Shown here piece after piece: positions 7,666 through 17,507 of a stretch of DNA of 34,377 nucleotides. Position numbers and translations under genes: made by a program. The stretch is from assembly GCA_025361735.1 (NCBI GenBank), contig JANYKD010000021.1:1-34377 (forward strand). The letters are read 5' to 3'. This DNA is from Phycisphaerales bacterium (GTDB lineage Bacteria; Planctomycetota; Phycisphaerae; Tepidisphaerales; Tepidisphaeraceae). The first letter of the stretch is position 1. Each line of letters begins with the position of its first letter. The notes below the pieces were generated by a model, which searched no databases, had not been told where the DNA came from, and saw only the letters and a program-made list of their open reading frames with translations.

Positions 7666-10600
7666 ATGCCACATCGTCGGATAATGCGTTCGAACGTCAC
7701 CACCGTGGTCGCGTGCGGCCATGCGATTGACGCGCTGGAACCGCGATTGCTGCTTGCGGCCAACGTGGTCATCAACGAGATCCTGGCCAATAACGTCGCC
7801 GGCGCTGTCGACGAGGACGCCGCCCACTCGGACTGGATCGAACTGCGCAATCTCGATGCGACCGCCGTCAACCTCCAAGGCTGGTCCCTGACCGATAACG
7901 CGACCAACCCCACAAAATGGGTGTTTCCCTCCGTGAGCATCCCGGCCGGCGGCTATCTCGTGGTCTTCGCCTCGGGCAAGAACCGCACCTCGGGCGCCAA
8001 TCTGCACACCAATTTTGTCCTCGACTCCGCGGGCGAATACCTGGGTCTGTTCCGCAACGATCTCTCCGCAGCGTATCAGTTTGCGCCGGCCTACCCAAAG
8101 CAGGAAGCCGACGTCTCCTATGGCCTGGACGGCAGCACGCTCCGCTACTTCGCGAAACCGACGTTCAAGACGCCCAACCAGCGGGCAGAAGTGGTCATCA
8201 ACGAAATCCACTACGACCCGGACATCAAAACCGATGCGGTCGAGTTCGTCGAGCTGTACAACCCCGGCGCGGTGTCGATCGACCTTTCCGGGTCACAGTT
8301 CACCAACGGGGTCGCATACACATTTCCCGCGAGCACGATCCTGAACCCCGGCGCGTATTTGACCATTTCCGAGAACCCAACTGCCTTCGCCGCGAAGTTC
8401 CCCGGGAAGACGGCGCTGGGTCCGTGGACGGGAAGCCTGGGCAACGACGGCGACCACATCGTGCTCAGCAACACCTCGGGCGGCACGCTGGATGAGGTCG
8501 AGTATCAGCAGGGATTTCCGTGGCCGCTGGTAGGCGTGGCACCGGGCCATTCAATCGAGTTGGTCAATCCGGATCTCGACAACAACATCGGAGGCAACTG
8601 GCGCAGCGCCGGCGTCGTCGTCGCCGGCAGCGACGTCACACTCTTTCCGTCCACCGGCTCGTGGAGCTTCCGCAAGGGCACCACCGAAGCGTCGAGCCCC
8701 AAGACGGCATGGCGAATGTCCGGTTTTGGGCTCGATGGGACTTGGTACACCGGCACCGGCCCGATCGGTTACGACAGCAACGCCGCCTTTTCCGGCAGCC
8801 CCCAGCTCTCTGACATGAACGCGAACTACACGTCCGTTTTCATGCGGAAGTCATTCACGGTTACCGACCCGACGATATTCAGTTCGTGGCGCATTGAAGC
8901 CCTGTACGACGACGGTTTTGTTGTCTGGATCAACGGCAACTTTGTCGTAGGCCGATCGGTCGGTTCAGCCGCCCCAACCACCGACCCCAACGCCAATTTT
9001 GACAGCATCGCCGTCGGCAGCGCGCGCGAGGACAACACTTACAATAACATCAGTCTTCCGACATCGGCCCTGGCCTATCTCACGCCCGGCAACAACACCA
9101 TCGCCGTGCAGTTCTTCAACGTTCTCAAGAGCGGCAGTTCGGACGCCTTCTTCGATGCCCGGCTGATCGCCACCACCGGCGGCGTTGGCAACAACCCCTC
9201 GCCCGGAGCCAGGAACACCGTCTACGCCACCAACGTCGCCCCGGCCATGCGGCAGCTCGACCAAAGCCCGCAGATGCCGGCCTCCAACACGCCGGTCACG
9301 ATCTCGATGAAGGCCACCGACGCCAACGGCGTGGCCTCAATGCTGCTCAAGTATCAACTGGTCAATCCCGGCAACTACATCGCCATGGAAGACGCCGCGT
9401 ACTCGAATCCCGCCAACTGGATCACCGTGTCCATGCACGATGACGGTCTGAATGGCGACCTCGTCGCCGGCGACAGCACCTACACCTACGTCATGCCGGC
9501 AGCCCTGCAGACCAACCGCCGGCTGATCCGTTACAAGATCACTGCCACCGATGGCCTGGGCTTGGCCATTACCGCCCCGTACGCCGACGACACGCAGCCC
9601 AACTTCGCCTACTACGTGTATGACGGCATTCCGTCGTGGCAAGGCGCGATTCAACCCGGCGTCACCGCTGTCAACACTTTCAGTTCGTCGCTGCTGAACA
9701 GCATCAGCAGTTTCCAACTGATTACCAAGGCGCAGGACCATGACGACAGCCAGTACATCCCCGGAACCACCCGCACGTCCGGCTACACGGGCGATCTCTA
9801 TCTCTGGACCGGAACCCTCATCTACAACGGCCAGGTCTACGACAACATCCACTACCGGGCTCGTGGCGGTGGATGGCGCTTCTCCATGGGCAAGAACATG
9901 TGGAAGTTCGACCTGAACCATGGCCACGACATGCAGATGTACGATGAGTATGGCCAACCCTTCCCGGTGAAAGCCACCAAGATCAATCTCGGCTCGGTGA
10001 TCCAGCAAGGTGACTACTGGCACCGCGGCGAGCAGGGCCTTTTCGAACACACTTCCTTCGGACTCTTCAACCTGGCCGGCGTCGCGGCCTCACGCACGGC
10101 ACCGCTCGGATTCCGCATCGTCGAGAACGCATCGCCAACGGGGTCAACCAACAGCCAGTATGACGACGACTATCAGGGTCTGTATCTTTACGTCGAACAG
10201 GACGACGGCCGGTTTCTGGATGCCCACGGCCTGCCCGACGGCAACCTCTACAAGATGGAAGGCGGCACGGGCACTCTCAACAACCAGGGCCCCACGCAGC
10301 CCGCCGACGGCTCCGACCTGGTGACCTTCGTCAACACCATCACCAATTCCGCGACCACAGACCAGTGGATCCGGGACAACTTCGATCTCCAGTCGTATTA
10401 CAGCTATCGGGCCGTTGTGGAAGCCATCCACCACGGCGACATCGGCTACGGCAAGAATTACTACTACTATCACAATCCTGTGACCAACAAGTGGCAGGTC
10501 ATCCCCTGGGATACGGACCTGACCTGGTCCGACAACATGTACGGCAACGGCCAGGAGCCATTTCTTGCCGCCGTTCTCGGCCGGCCGGCGTTCATGCTCG

Positions 10601-13600
10601 AATACCGCAACCGCGCCCGCGAGGTCCGCGACCTGCTCTACAACAGCGAGCAGACCGGAGCGCTGATCGACGCCTGGTCGGCGCTGGTCAACCGCGACAT
10701 TGACGGTTTCTCGATCGTCGATGCCGACCGGGCCATGTGGGACTACAACCCCATCATGGCATCAGCCTACGTCAACCCGAGCAAAGCCGGCCAGGGCCGC
10801 TACTATCAGGGCGGCGGCGGCAACATCATTCCCGCTCCCGGCGGGTTCGAGGGAATGATGAACAAGATGAAGGCGTATATCCTCACCCGCAGCAGCTACA
10901 TTGACACGACCGTGATCGGTAGCACCGATGAAGCCGCGGCCCCGCGAAAGTCGATCGTCTCATTCATCGGAACGGCCGGTTATCCGGTCAACGATCTGCG
11001 TTTCCTGACATCCAGCTTCGCCGCCGGTAACCTCGGCGGGAGCTTTGCGGCCATGCAGTGGCGCATCGCCGACATCACCCCGACCGCCGCCGGCACTGCG
11101 CCCAACTACGAAATCAACGCCTCCTGGCAATCCGCCGAGATCGCGACCTACAACGCCGCCGTGCAGATCCCGCCCGACGCCGCACAGCCGGGGCATCTCT
11201 ACCGCGTGCGCGTGCGCTTCAAGGACTCCAACGGCCGTTGGTCACACTGGTCCGATGCCGCCTCCGGAATGCAATCGCAGTTCACCGCAACCGCCTCCAA
11301 CGCCGCCGTCGTTACCTCGCTGCGCATCACCGAGATCAACTATCACCCGGCCCGGGGCGATGACGAGGAGTTCATCGAACTGCGAAACATCGGCGCCGCC
11401 GCCATCAATCTCGTCGGAGTCAAGTTCACCAAGGGCATCAGCTTCACCTTCTCGAGCCTCAATCTGAGCCCCGGCGAGTCGTGCGTGGTCGTCAAGGATC
11501 TCACCGCTTTCCAGGCCGCTCATTCCACCGTCAACATGAAGATCGCCGGGTCCTACGGACCGGCCGATTCGCTTGACAACGGCGGCGAGGAACTCATCCT
11601 CAAGGACGCCACCGGCGTCGTCATCCAGGATTTTACCTACGACGACGCCTGGTATCCGGACACGGACAGCGGCGGCTATTCGCTCGTGATCGTCAACCCG
11701 ACGCAGGCGCTGACGCTCTGGAACGGAGCCTCCGGCTGGCGTTCCAGTGGCTATGCGAACGGCACGCCCGGGTCGGATGAGTGGATGACGGCCACGTCCG
11801 GCATCGTCGTCAACGAAATCCTCTCCCACACCGATGCTTCCGTAACCGGAGACTGGGTCGAATTCTACAACCCGACGGGCTACGCCCTCGACATCTCCAA
11901 CTGGTTCCTCTCCGACAGCACCGCACAGCCGCAGAAATACCGCGTCGCCAGCGGAACCATCGTCGGCGCGTACAGCTATGTCGTCTTCAACCAGTTGACG
12001 CAGTTCGATGTCATCGGCGGTGCCGGCGTGGTCACGCCCTTCAGCTACTCCGAACTCGGCGGCGAAACAGTCGTGCTCTCCGCGGCCAACAGCTTCGGAG
12101 TCCTCTCGGGATGGCAGATAACACAGGCGGTGGACGCCGCGCCCAAGGAAGTCACGACCGGCCGGGTGCAGCGCTCGACCGGCGGCTACGATTTCACGTT
12201 GCTCAGCACCGCCACCAAAGGCGCCGCCAATGCCGCGCCGCTTGTCGGGCCCGTGGTCATCAATGAGGTGCTCTACAACCCCGCCGCCGGCGGGCCGGCG
12301 GAATACGTCGAACTACACAACCTCTCCAGCGCACCCGTCCCGCTCTACGACCCCCTCAATCCGACGCATGTGTGGAAGTTCACGAATGGCATCACCTTCG
12401 ACTTCCCCCAGGGCACCATTCTCCAGCCCGACGAATACGTGCTGATTGTACCGACCACCGCTGCGGCGTTCACGGCCACCCACCCCGAGGTTCCCGCGTC
12501 GGTCCGTATCTTTGAACTCTTCACCGGCTCGCTCGATAACTCCGGCGAAACCATCACCCTCGGCCAACCCAGCGATCCTGAACTCGATGCCAGCTATGTC
12601 TATTACACGGTCGACTCCCTGAAGTACGGCATCGCCGCGCCGTGGCCCGCCGTCACTGGCGTTCCCATCTCCAGGATCTCCGCAACCGCCTATACCAGCG
12701 ACTCCGCCAACTGGAAGGCCGAAATCACCGCCCTCGGTTCGCCTGGCCGGCCCAACTTCTCCCTGCTCACCGGTGATGCCACCAGCCACGCCTGGACGCT
12801 CAAGCGAAACGGCGACAACACGGAAATCTACAACACCTATCCCGCCTCCGGCTCGCCGCTTTACACGACCGCCATCGCCTCCATGCCCGCGCTCACCGTG
12901 CTCGGCAACTCCGCCGACGATCAGCTCTACGTCGACGCCAGCGGCGGCCTGCCGCTTCCCACCGCCGGCCTCAACTTCATCGCCACGAGCGGCGCCGACA
13001 CGCTCAACATCTTCAACAGCGCCAGCGTCACCTTTACACCCGGGTCGGCATCCGGCTCCGGAAGCTTCACGTTCGCCGATGGCTCGACCCTCACCTACAT
13101 TTCCGCCGAGGCCGTGAACCTCAGCGGCATCGGCTCCGTCACGCTCAACCTGCCTAGCGCCACCAATGCGCTTTCAGTTTCGCCGGCGGGCGGGCCGCTG
13201 CTCATCAGCGGCACTTCCGGCGCACTGTCCGTCGGCCCGATCAAGATCAACGGTCTCGCCACGCTCGCCGTTCAGGCACCGGCAGGCAGCAACAGCCTCT
13301 CCATTTCCGGCGGCAGCTTCGCCGTCTCGCTGCCGGATCGCTCCAACCTGACACTATCAGGGTCGGCCGACATCAGCCTCGCCGGCTATCACCGCTTCGG
13401 CAGCCTCGCTCTCGCCGACACGGCGAAACTCGACGTCCGTGACAACGACATCATCGTCGATTACGCGGGCGCCTCGCTGCTCAATCAGATTCGCCAGTGG
13501 ATCAACAACGGCATCCAGGGCAGCTCCGCGCCCAGGCTCCTGAGCAGTCTGACCGAGCCCACGCCGGGCCGTTACACAACGCTGGCACCCGTCGACAACC

Positions 13601-14028
13601 AGATGATCCACCAGACCACCTGGGATGGCCGGTCGATCACCACCGCCCCGAATTTCTCGCAGGTAATCGTCAAGTACACCTACCGCGGCGACACCGATCT
13701 CAACGGAGTGGTGAACGACGCCGACTACAACAACATCATCGCCAACATGGGCCACAGCGCCACCTGGTTCACGGGCGACGTGGACAACGATGGCATTGTC
13801 ACCGTGAATGACCTCGTCGACGTGTCCCTGAACTTCAGCGCCGGCTCCGGTGCCGCCAGCGGCCCGGCATTGTTCGCCGCCGCGCCCGCCGCCCCCGCGC
13901 CCAAGGTGGAGGCAGCCAGGGTCGCCGCGGCACCGGCCAAAAAGGCCCCGGCCAAGCGCCCCAAGGTCGTCGCCCCGGCCCGCCCCAAACGCCCCGCACC
14001 ACACCGACCCAAGCCGAACCATCGCTGA
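7666..14028 (+). CDS. Giant LEPR-XLL surface protein with lamin-tail, CotH and dockerin domains
   Basis: The protein has 2120 residues. GGAGG at 7657-7661 precedes the ATG; an in-frame ATG at 7684 is an alternative. The N-terminus has the LEPR-XLL sorting motif (IDALEPRLLLAA). Five lamin-tail-like domains begin near residues 32, 176, 1219, 1380 and 1530, each opening with VVINEI or a close variant followed by a VEL/IEL-N strand. A jelly-roll-like segment lies at about 326-500. A CotH kinase-like domain spans about 679-980 with the conserved WQVIPWDTDLTW region. A Ser/Gly-rich beta region (about 1700-2000) leads to a type I dockerin pair (about 2006-2059; GDTDLNGVVNDADY and GDVDNDGIVTVNDL), then a Lys/Ala/Pro-rich basic tail. 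CotH proteins phosphorylate secreted proteins in spore formers; here that is inference. It sits 66 bases upstream of the oxidoreductase gene and may be co-transcribed with it. Confidence 0.9.
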   Translation: MPHRRIMRSNVTTVVACGHAIDALEPRLLLAANVVINEILANNVAGAVDEDAAHSDWIELRNLDATAVNLQGWSLTDNATNPTKWVFPSVSIPAGGYLVVFASGKNRTSGANLHTNFVLDSAGEYLGLFRNDLSAAYQFAPAYPKQEADVSYGLDGSTLRYFAKPTFKTPNQRAEVVINEIHYDPDIKTDAVEFVELYNPGAVSIDLSGSQFTNGVAYTFPASTILNPGAYLTISENPTAFAAKFPGKTALGPWTGSLGNDGDHIVLSNTSGGTLDEVEYQQGFPWPLVGVAPGHSIELVNPDLDNNIGGNWRSAGVVVAGSDVTLFPSTGSWSFRKGTTEASSPKTAWRMSGFGLDGTWYTGTGPIGYDSNAAFSGSPQLSDMNANYTSVFMRKSFTVTDPTIFSSWRIEALYDDGFVVWINGNFVVGRSVGSAAPTTDPNANFDSIAVGSAREDNTYNNISLPTSALAYLTPGNNTIAVQFFNVLKSGSSDAFFDARLIATTGGVGNNPSPGARNTVYATNVAPAMRQLDQSPQMPASNTPVTISMKATDANGVASMLLKYQLVNPGNYIAMEDAAYSNPANWITVSMHDDGLNGDLVAGDSTYTYVMPAALQTNRRLIRYKITATDGLGLAITAPYADDTQPNFAYYVYDGIPSWQGAIQPGVTAVNTFSSSLLNSISSFQLITKAQDHDDSQYIPGTTRTSGYTGDLYLWTGTLIYNGQVYDNIHYRARGGGWRFSMGKNMWKFDLNHGHDMQMYDEYGQPFPVKATKINLGSVIQQGDYWHRGEQGLFEHTSFGLFNLAGVAASRTAPLGFRIVENASPTGSTNSQYDDDYQGLYLYVEQDDGRFLDAHGLPDGNLYKMEGGTGTLNNQGPTQPADGSDLVTFVNTITNSATTDQWIRDNFDLQSYYSYRAVVEAIHHGDIGYGKNYYYYHNPVTNKWQVIPWDTDLTWSDNMYGNGQEPFLAAVLGRPAFMLEYRNRAREVRDLLYNSEQTGALIDAWSALVNRDIDGFSIVDADRAMWDYNPIMASAYVNPSKAGQGRYYQGGGGNIIPAPGGFEGMMNKMKAYILTRSSYIDTTVIGSTDEAAAPRKSIVSFIGTAGYPVNDLRFLTSSFAAGNLGGSFAAMQWRIADITPTAAGTAPNYEINASWQSAEIATYNAAVQIPPDAAQPGHLYRVRVRFKDSNGRWSHWSDAASGMQSQFTATASNAAVVTSLRITEINYHPARGDDEEFIELRNIGAAAINLVGVKFTKGISFTFSSLNLSPGESCVVVKDLTAFQAAHSTVNMKIAGSYGPADSLDNGGEELILKDATGVVIQDFTYDDAWYPDTDSGGYSLVIVNPTQALTLWNGASGWRSSGYANGTPGSDEWMTATSGIVVNEILSHTDASVTGDWVEFYNPTGYALDISNWFLSDSTAQPQKYRVASGTIVGAYSYVVFNQLTQFDVIGGAGVVTPFSYSELGGETVVLSAANSFGVLSGWQITQAVDAAPKEVTTGRVQRSTGGYDFTLLSTATKGAANAAPLVGPVVINEVLYNPAAGGPAEYVELHNLSSAPVPLYDPLNPTHVWKFTNGITFDFPQGTILQPDEYVLIVPTTAAAFTATHPEVPASVRIFELFTGSLDNSGETITLGQPSDPELDASYVYYTVDSLKYGIAAPWPAVTGVPISRISATAYTSDSANWKAEITALGSPGRPNFSLLTGDATSHAWTLKRNGDNTEIYNTYPASGSPLYTTAIASMPALTVLGNSADDQLYVDASGGLPLPTAGLNFIATSGADTLNIFNSASVTFTPGSASGSGSFTFADGSTLTYISAEAVNLSGIGSVTLNLPSATNALSVSPAGGPLLISGTSGALSVGPIKINGLATLAVQAPAGSNSLSISGGSFAVSLPDRSNLTLSGSADISLAGYHRFGSLALADTAKLDVRDNDIIVDYAGASLLNQIRQWINNGIQGSSAPRLLSSLTEPTPGRYTTLAPVDNQMIHQTTWDGRSITTAPNFSQVIVKYTYRGDTDLNGVVNDADYNNIIANMGHSATWFTGDVDNDGIVTVNDLVDVSLNFSAGSGAASGPALFAAAPAAPAPKVEAARVAAAPAKKAPAKRPKVVAPARPKRPAPHRPKPNHR

Positions 14029-14094
14029 TCGCGTGCTTCCAGCCTGGCAACGCCTGCTCACGCCCCGCGTATCCCCAATAGAAAGGACACGTCC

Positions 14095-15360
14095 ATGCCG
14101 CACGCCCTCTCCCGTCGCAATTTCCTCGCCGCCGCTTCCGCCGTCGCCATCACCGCCACCACCCGGGCGGCCGAACCGGCGGACCCCGTCGTCATCGGCA
14201 TCATGGGCCTGAGCCGCGGCCTCGATCTCGCCAAGACCTTTGGCTCCACGCCCGGCGTGCGCGTGAAATATCTCTGCGACGTCGATGACGCCCGCGCCGC
14301 CAGCGCCGTGAACCTCATCGCCAAACTCCCCAACCAGCAGCCCCAGCCCATCCGCGATTTCCACCGCATGTTGGACGACAAGGAAATCCAGGCCGTCGTC
14401 GTCGCCACGCCCGACCATTGGCACGCCCCGGCCACCATCCTCGCCTGTGCCGCCGGCAAACATGTTTACGTCGAGAAGCCCTGCTCGCACAACCCGGCCG
14501 AAGGCGCGCTCGCCGTCGCCGCCGCCCGCAAATACAACCGCGTCGTCCAGCACGGCACCCAGCGCCGCAGCTACGCCAAGGTGATCGAGGCCATCGACAA
14601 GGTGAAGAAAGGCGAGATCGGCCGCGTCGTCGTGGCCCGCGGCTGGTACAACAACAACCGCGGCGGCATCGGCAAGGGCAAGCCCGCGCCCGTCCCCACC
14701 GGCCTGGACTGGAATCTCTGGCAGGGTCCGGCCCCGCGCCGCGAGTTCCGCGACAACTATGTCCCCTATAAATGGCACTGGTTCTGGCACTGGGGCACCG
14801 GCGAGATGGGCAACAACGGCACCCACGCCATCGATCTCTGCCGCTGGGGCCTCGGCGTCGACTACCCGAAAAAGATCTCCTCCACCGGCGCCCGCTATCA
14901 CTTTGCCGACGACCAGGAATCCCCCGACACCAACGTCGTCACCTACGATTTCGGCGACCGCTGCATCATCTGGGAAGGCCGCTCCTGCCAGCCGCTCGGC
15001 TTCGAAGACTCCGGCTTCGGCGTCACCTTCTACGGCCAGGACGCCACCATCCACATCGGCGGCGGCGGCAGCTACCGCATCGTCGACGCCAAGGGCAAGG
15101 AGATCAGCAAGGCCGCCGCACCCGCGCCCGATTCGCTGCACACCAGCGACTTCCTCGACGCCATCCGCACCGGCCGCCGCCCCAACGCCGACATCGAGGA
15201 AGGCCACAAGACCACGCTCCTCTGCCACCTCGCCAATATCTCCTGGCGCACCGGCCGCAACCTCGCCTTCGACGCCGCCACCCAGCAGATCGTCAACGAT
15301 CCTGACGCCATGAAACTCTGGTCGCGCGCCTATGAGCCGGGCTGGGAACCCAAGGTGTGA
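14095..15360 (+). CDS. Tat-exported Gfo/Idh/MocA family oxidoreductase
   Basis: The 421-residue protein starts with a twin-arginine signal (SRRNFLAAASAVAI, residues 6-19) and has GAAAGGA before the ATG. A Rossmann-type NAD(P) domain follows (about 31-150): IGIMGLSRG takes the place of the usual glycine-rich loop, and ATPDHWH (104-110) and the EKP motif (E127-K128-P129) are conserved; the Lys is the usual catalytic residue of the family. The C-terminal half has the MGNNGTHAIDLCRWGLGVDYP region typical of planctomycete and Bacteroidota members. Such enzymes oxidise or reduce sugars, sugar alcohols or glycan units with tightly bound cofactor in the periplasm (family knowledge); the substrate is unknown. 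It follows the LEPR-XLL gene by 66 bases and converges on the amidohydrolase gene across a palindromic repeat. Confidence 0.92.
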   Translation: MPHALSRRNFLAAASAVAITATTRAAEPADPVVIGIMGLSRGLDLAKTFGSTPGVRVKYLCDVDDARAASAVNLIAKLPNQQPQPIRDFHRMLDDKEIQAVVVATPDHWHAPATILACAAGKHVYVEKPCSHNPAEGALAVAAARKYNRVVQHGTQRRSYAKVIEAIDKVKKGEIGRVVVARGWYNNNRGGIGKGKPAPVPTGLDWNLWQGPAPRREFRDNYVPYKWHWFWHWGTGEMGNNGTHAIDLCRWGLGVDYPKKISSTGARYHFADDQESPDTNVVTYDFGDRCIIWEGRSCQPLGFEDSGFGVTFYGQDATIHIGGGGSYRIVDAKGKEISKAAAPAPDSLHTSDFLDAIRTGRRPNADIEEGHKTTLLCHLANISWRTGRNLAFDAATQQIVNDPDAMKLWSRAYEPGWEPKV

Positions 15361-15423
15361 GACGGCCATCATTCCGCAAAGGCGCTGTAAAACAACAACT
15401 GCAGCAAATCCTTTTGGCACACT

Positions 15424-15449
15424 CCCTCGCCCGGTACTCCGGGAGAGGG
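15424..15449. repeat. Dispersed palindrome of the CCCTCxCCCGG-CCGGGxGAGGG type
   Basis: Two 11-base arms (15424-15434 and 15439-15449) pair with one mismatch around TACT, followed by CTGGGGTGAGGGT. From memory this word is a widespread intergenic repeat in many bacterial genomes. It lies between the convergent oxidoreductase and amidohydrolase genes, where a hairpin could also stop transcription from both sides. Confidence 0.65.
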
Positions 15450-15486
15450 CTGGGGTGAGGGTCTGCGGCGTGTATCTTTGCAACGC

Positions 15487-17253
15487 TTATTCATTGACGC
15501 TGCCGAACTCCAGCACGCCAAATCGCTCCGGCGTATGCGCCGTTGCCGTCAGCGTCGGATTCCACGCCAGGAACACATCGCCCACCCGGTCGTTGCGGTA
15601 GAGATTGATCCGCCAGCGCGTCCCCGTTTTCGGTTTCTCCTCAGCCAGCGCCGACAACGGAATCCGCCACTCCGCCCGCCAGATCTTCGCCTTTTCGTCG
15701 ATCTTCACGGCCGACTGGAACTTGCTGTCCCACCCGAAATCCACCTTCGGCCGGTCCAGAATCAGATCCAGCCGCTCATTCGTCGGCGACACCTCAAACT
15801 CCGTGTAATGCCGGATGTTCTTCATATCCGACCCGATGAACGCCTCCACCACATCCTTGTCCCACAGCCCGATCCGTTCCTTCGTGGAGACCGGCTCGAA
15901 CACGGTCAGCTTCGTATACGGACACTCATAGCTCAGGTACAGATACTCCGCCGACCACAAGCATCGCACCGTCGTCGACAGTTCCGGCCGGGCATTCGAC
16001 TCCTTCAGCGAAAGCTCCATGTGAACCGGCGCCCCCTTCTGCCACACCGCTTTGCTCAGATCACCGTCCAGCTCGAAATCCTTCTCGATCCGCCCGGCCT
16101 TCAGCACCGGCGCCGGCATCGACCGCGCCAGCAGCTTTCGAGCATTGTCGAAGTAGATCTTCCGCAGCACCGATGGCGGCAACCCGATTGCGCTGATCGT
16201 CCAATCCCCCTGGATCGGCGTCATGTGCGCCCAGTCGCGATCGGTCGTCTCCATCCACCGCCAATGCTTGGCATAAAACGTCTCCGCATCCGCATCGCTC
16301 GGCGGCGGTTCCTTGCCACTCGACCCGAGGATCAGCCGGTTGTACACCATGAAATCCGTCCCCAGCACGATGCGGTCCTGGTACTTGATGAACAGCCGCT
16401 TCACCTGCTCGGGATCGTGCCGGCCCAGTTCCGGAATGCGCGCGGCCAGATCAACCATCATGTTGGGATACTTGCTCAGCGACTGATCCACCCAATCCAG
16501 TTCCTCGGCATTGTTGCCGAAATGCACACACACGAATGTCGTCTCCGGATGCCGCGCCACCACGCGGTTCAGCGACTCCAGCACCTCCTTCCACGCCGGA
16601 TATTTACCGGCATCGCCAAACCACCAGTCGCGGTGATCCTTCAGTTCCTTCCAGCGTTCGTTCTTGTCATCAAATGGCAGCCAAAACGCCTTGGGGTCGC
16701 CCACATGGATCGACACCGGCATGTTCAGTTCCCCGCACCGTTTCCAGACCGGATCAAGCTTCGGATCGTCGATCTTGATCAGCTTGTTCTGTCCATCGCG
16801 CAGGAACAGCCCCAGCCTCTTAAACTCCTTCAGACCGGCCGACCCCAGCCGGTGCCCCTCCTCGATCTGCTTGACCGCCCGCTCCGAAAAATCCGGCCCA
16901 TCCCAGCCGCGATAGTCGAGAATCATGTAGTGCAGAAATCGCCCCGGATACAGTTGATCCGTCAACCGCTTGCCGGCCTCAAACGCCGACGGCTCATCAT
17001 TCGCCCCGCGCGTCACCGTCCCCGTCCCCAGATTCACGGCCATTCCCAGCCCCACCGCATCCATGATCTTCACCGCCCGCGCCAGCCGCTCCGGCGTCAT
17101 CTCAACATGCTGGTGCATGTCGATCACCCGATGCTCCGTCCGCCACCCCTCCGCCTCCTTCCGCACGGCCGCCAGGTCCTCCTGGGCCACAACTCCGCCC
17201 GCCGCCACGGCCCATCCCGCCACCACCGCCATCGCCAGCTTAATTGGATGCAT
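15487..17253 (-). CDS. Exported amidohydrolase with C-terminal CBM9-like domain
   Basis: The 588-residue protein has a signal peptide (about 1-23, ending VVAQ) and a GAAAGGA ribosome site upstream of the ATG. The first domain (about 35-375) is a metal-dependent TIM barrel of the amidohydrolase-2 type: the strand-1 motif IDMHQHVE supplies His47 and His49, a later VCVHFGN gives a metal-site His, and VLGTDFMVY holds the catalytic Asp. The second domain (about 395-588; FELDGDLSKAVWQKGAPVHM) looks like the CBM9-type carbohydrate-binding fold often found as a tail in planctomycete secreted enzymes. Barrels of this group hydrolyse or decarboxylate ring and lactone compounds (family knowledge); the tail suggests a carbohydrate-linked substrate, which is inference. 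It stands alone on its strand between convergent neighbours. Confidence 0.88.
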   Translation of the reverse strand: MHPIKLAMAVVAGWAVAAGGVVAQEDLAAVRKEAEGWRTEHRVIDMHQHVEMTPERLARAVKIMDAVGLGMAVNLGTGTVTRGANDEPSAFEAGKRLTDQLYPGRFLHYMILDYRGWDGPDFSERAVKQIEEGHRLGSAGLKEFKRLGLFLRDGQNKLIKIDDPKLDPVWKRCGELNMPVSIHVGDPKAFWLPFDDKNERWKELKDHRDWWFGDAGKYPAWKEVLESLNRVVARHPETTFVCVHFGNNAEELDWVDQSLSKYPNMMVDLAARIPELGRHDPEQVKRLFIKYQDRIVLGTDFMVYNRLILGSSGKEPPPSDADAETFYAKHWRWMETTDRDWAHMTPIQGDWTISAIGLPPSVLRKIYFDNARKLLARSMPAPVLKAGRIEKDFELDGDLSKAVWQKGAPVHMELSLKESNARPELSTTVRCLWSAEYLYLSYECPYTKLTVFEPVSTKERIGLWDKDVVEAFIGSDMKNIRHYTEFEVSPTNERLDLILDRPKVDFGWDSKFQSAVKIDEKAKIWRAEWRIPLSALAEEKPKTGTRWRINLYRNDRVGDVFLAWNPTLTATAHTPERFGVLEFGSVNE

Positions 17254-17347
17254 GAGATGTGTTCCTTTCGGCCGGTAGCATAGCTTCGGGAAAGGGAAAA
17301 AGGAAAAAGGAAGATAAGACCAGAGCCCATGCCTCCGGTTTCCTCTT

Positions 17348-17491
17348 CATCCGCGCTATCCGCGGTTCGCTTGCCGGAAACAGGAGCAAATGATCTCACG
17401 CAATGGCGCCAGGGCCCAAAGAAGGCAAAGTCACCTCCCCTGTATTCTTTGCGGCTTTGCGCCTTTGCGTGAGACTCTTCCGCGATTGCCG
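17348..17491. repeat. Composite palindromic repeat, copy 1
   Basis: The unit opens with CATCCGCGCTATCCGCGG, then a conserved flank CCGGAAACAGGAGCAAATGATCTC, then a long hairpin: arms 17395-17423 and 17445-17473 pair at 24 of 29 positions around a loop ending CTGTATT. It lies just beyond the end of the upstream ribbon-protein gene. This is the most degraded of the three copies in the window. Confidence 0.8.
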
Positions 17492-17507
17492 CAACGACGC
17501 GCCAGCT

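Noticed and set aside
13357..15483. 708-codon open frame on the - strand opposite the LEPR-XLL 3' end and the oxidoreductase gene
   Set aside because: Composition is Gly/Ala/Val/Asp-rich shadow sequence, and it begins in the dispersed palindrome at 15424. The + strand genes have domains and ribosome sites.
15478..17283. 601-codon + strand frame opposite the amidohydrolase
   Set aside because: Arg/Pro/His-rich shadow; the - strand has signal peptide, metal motif and CBM9-like domain.
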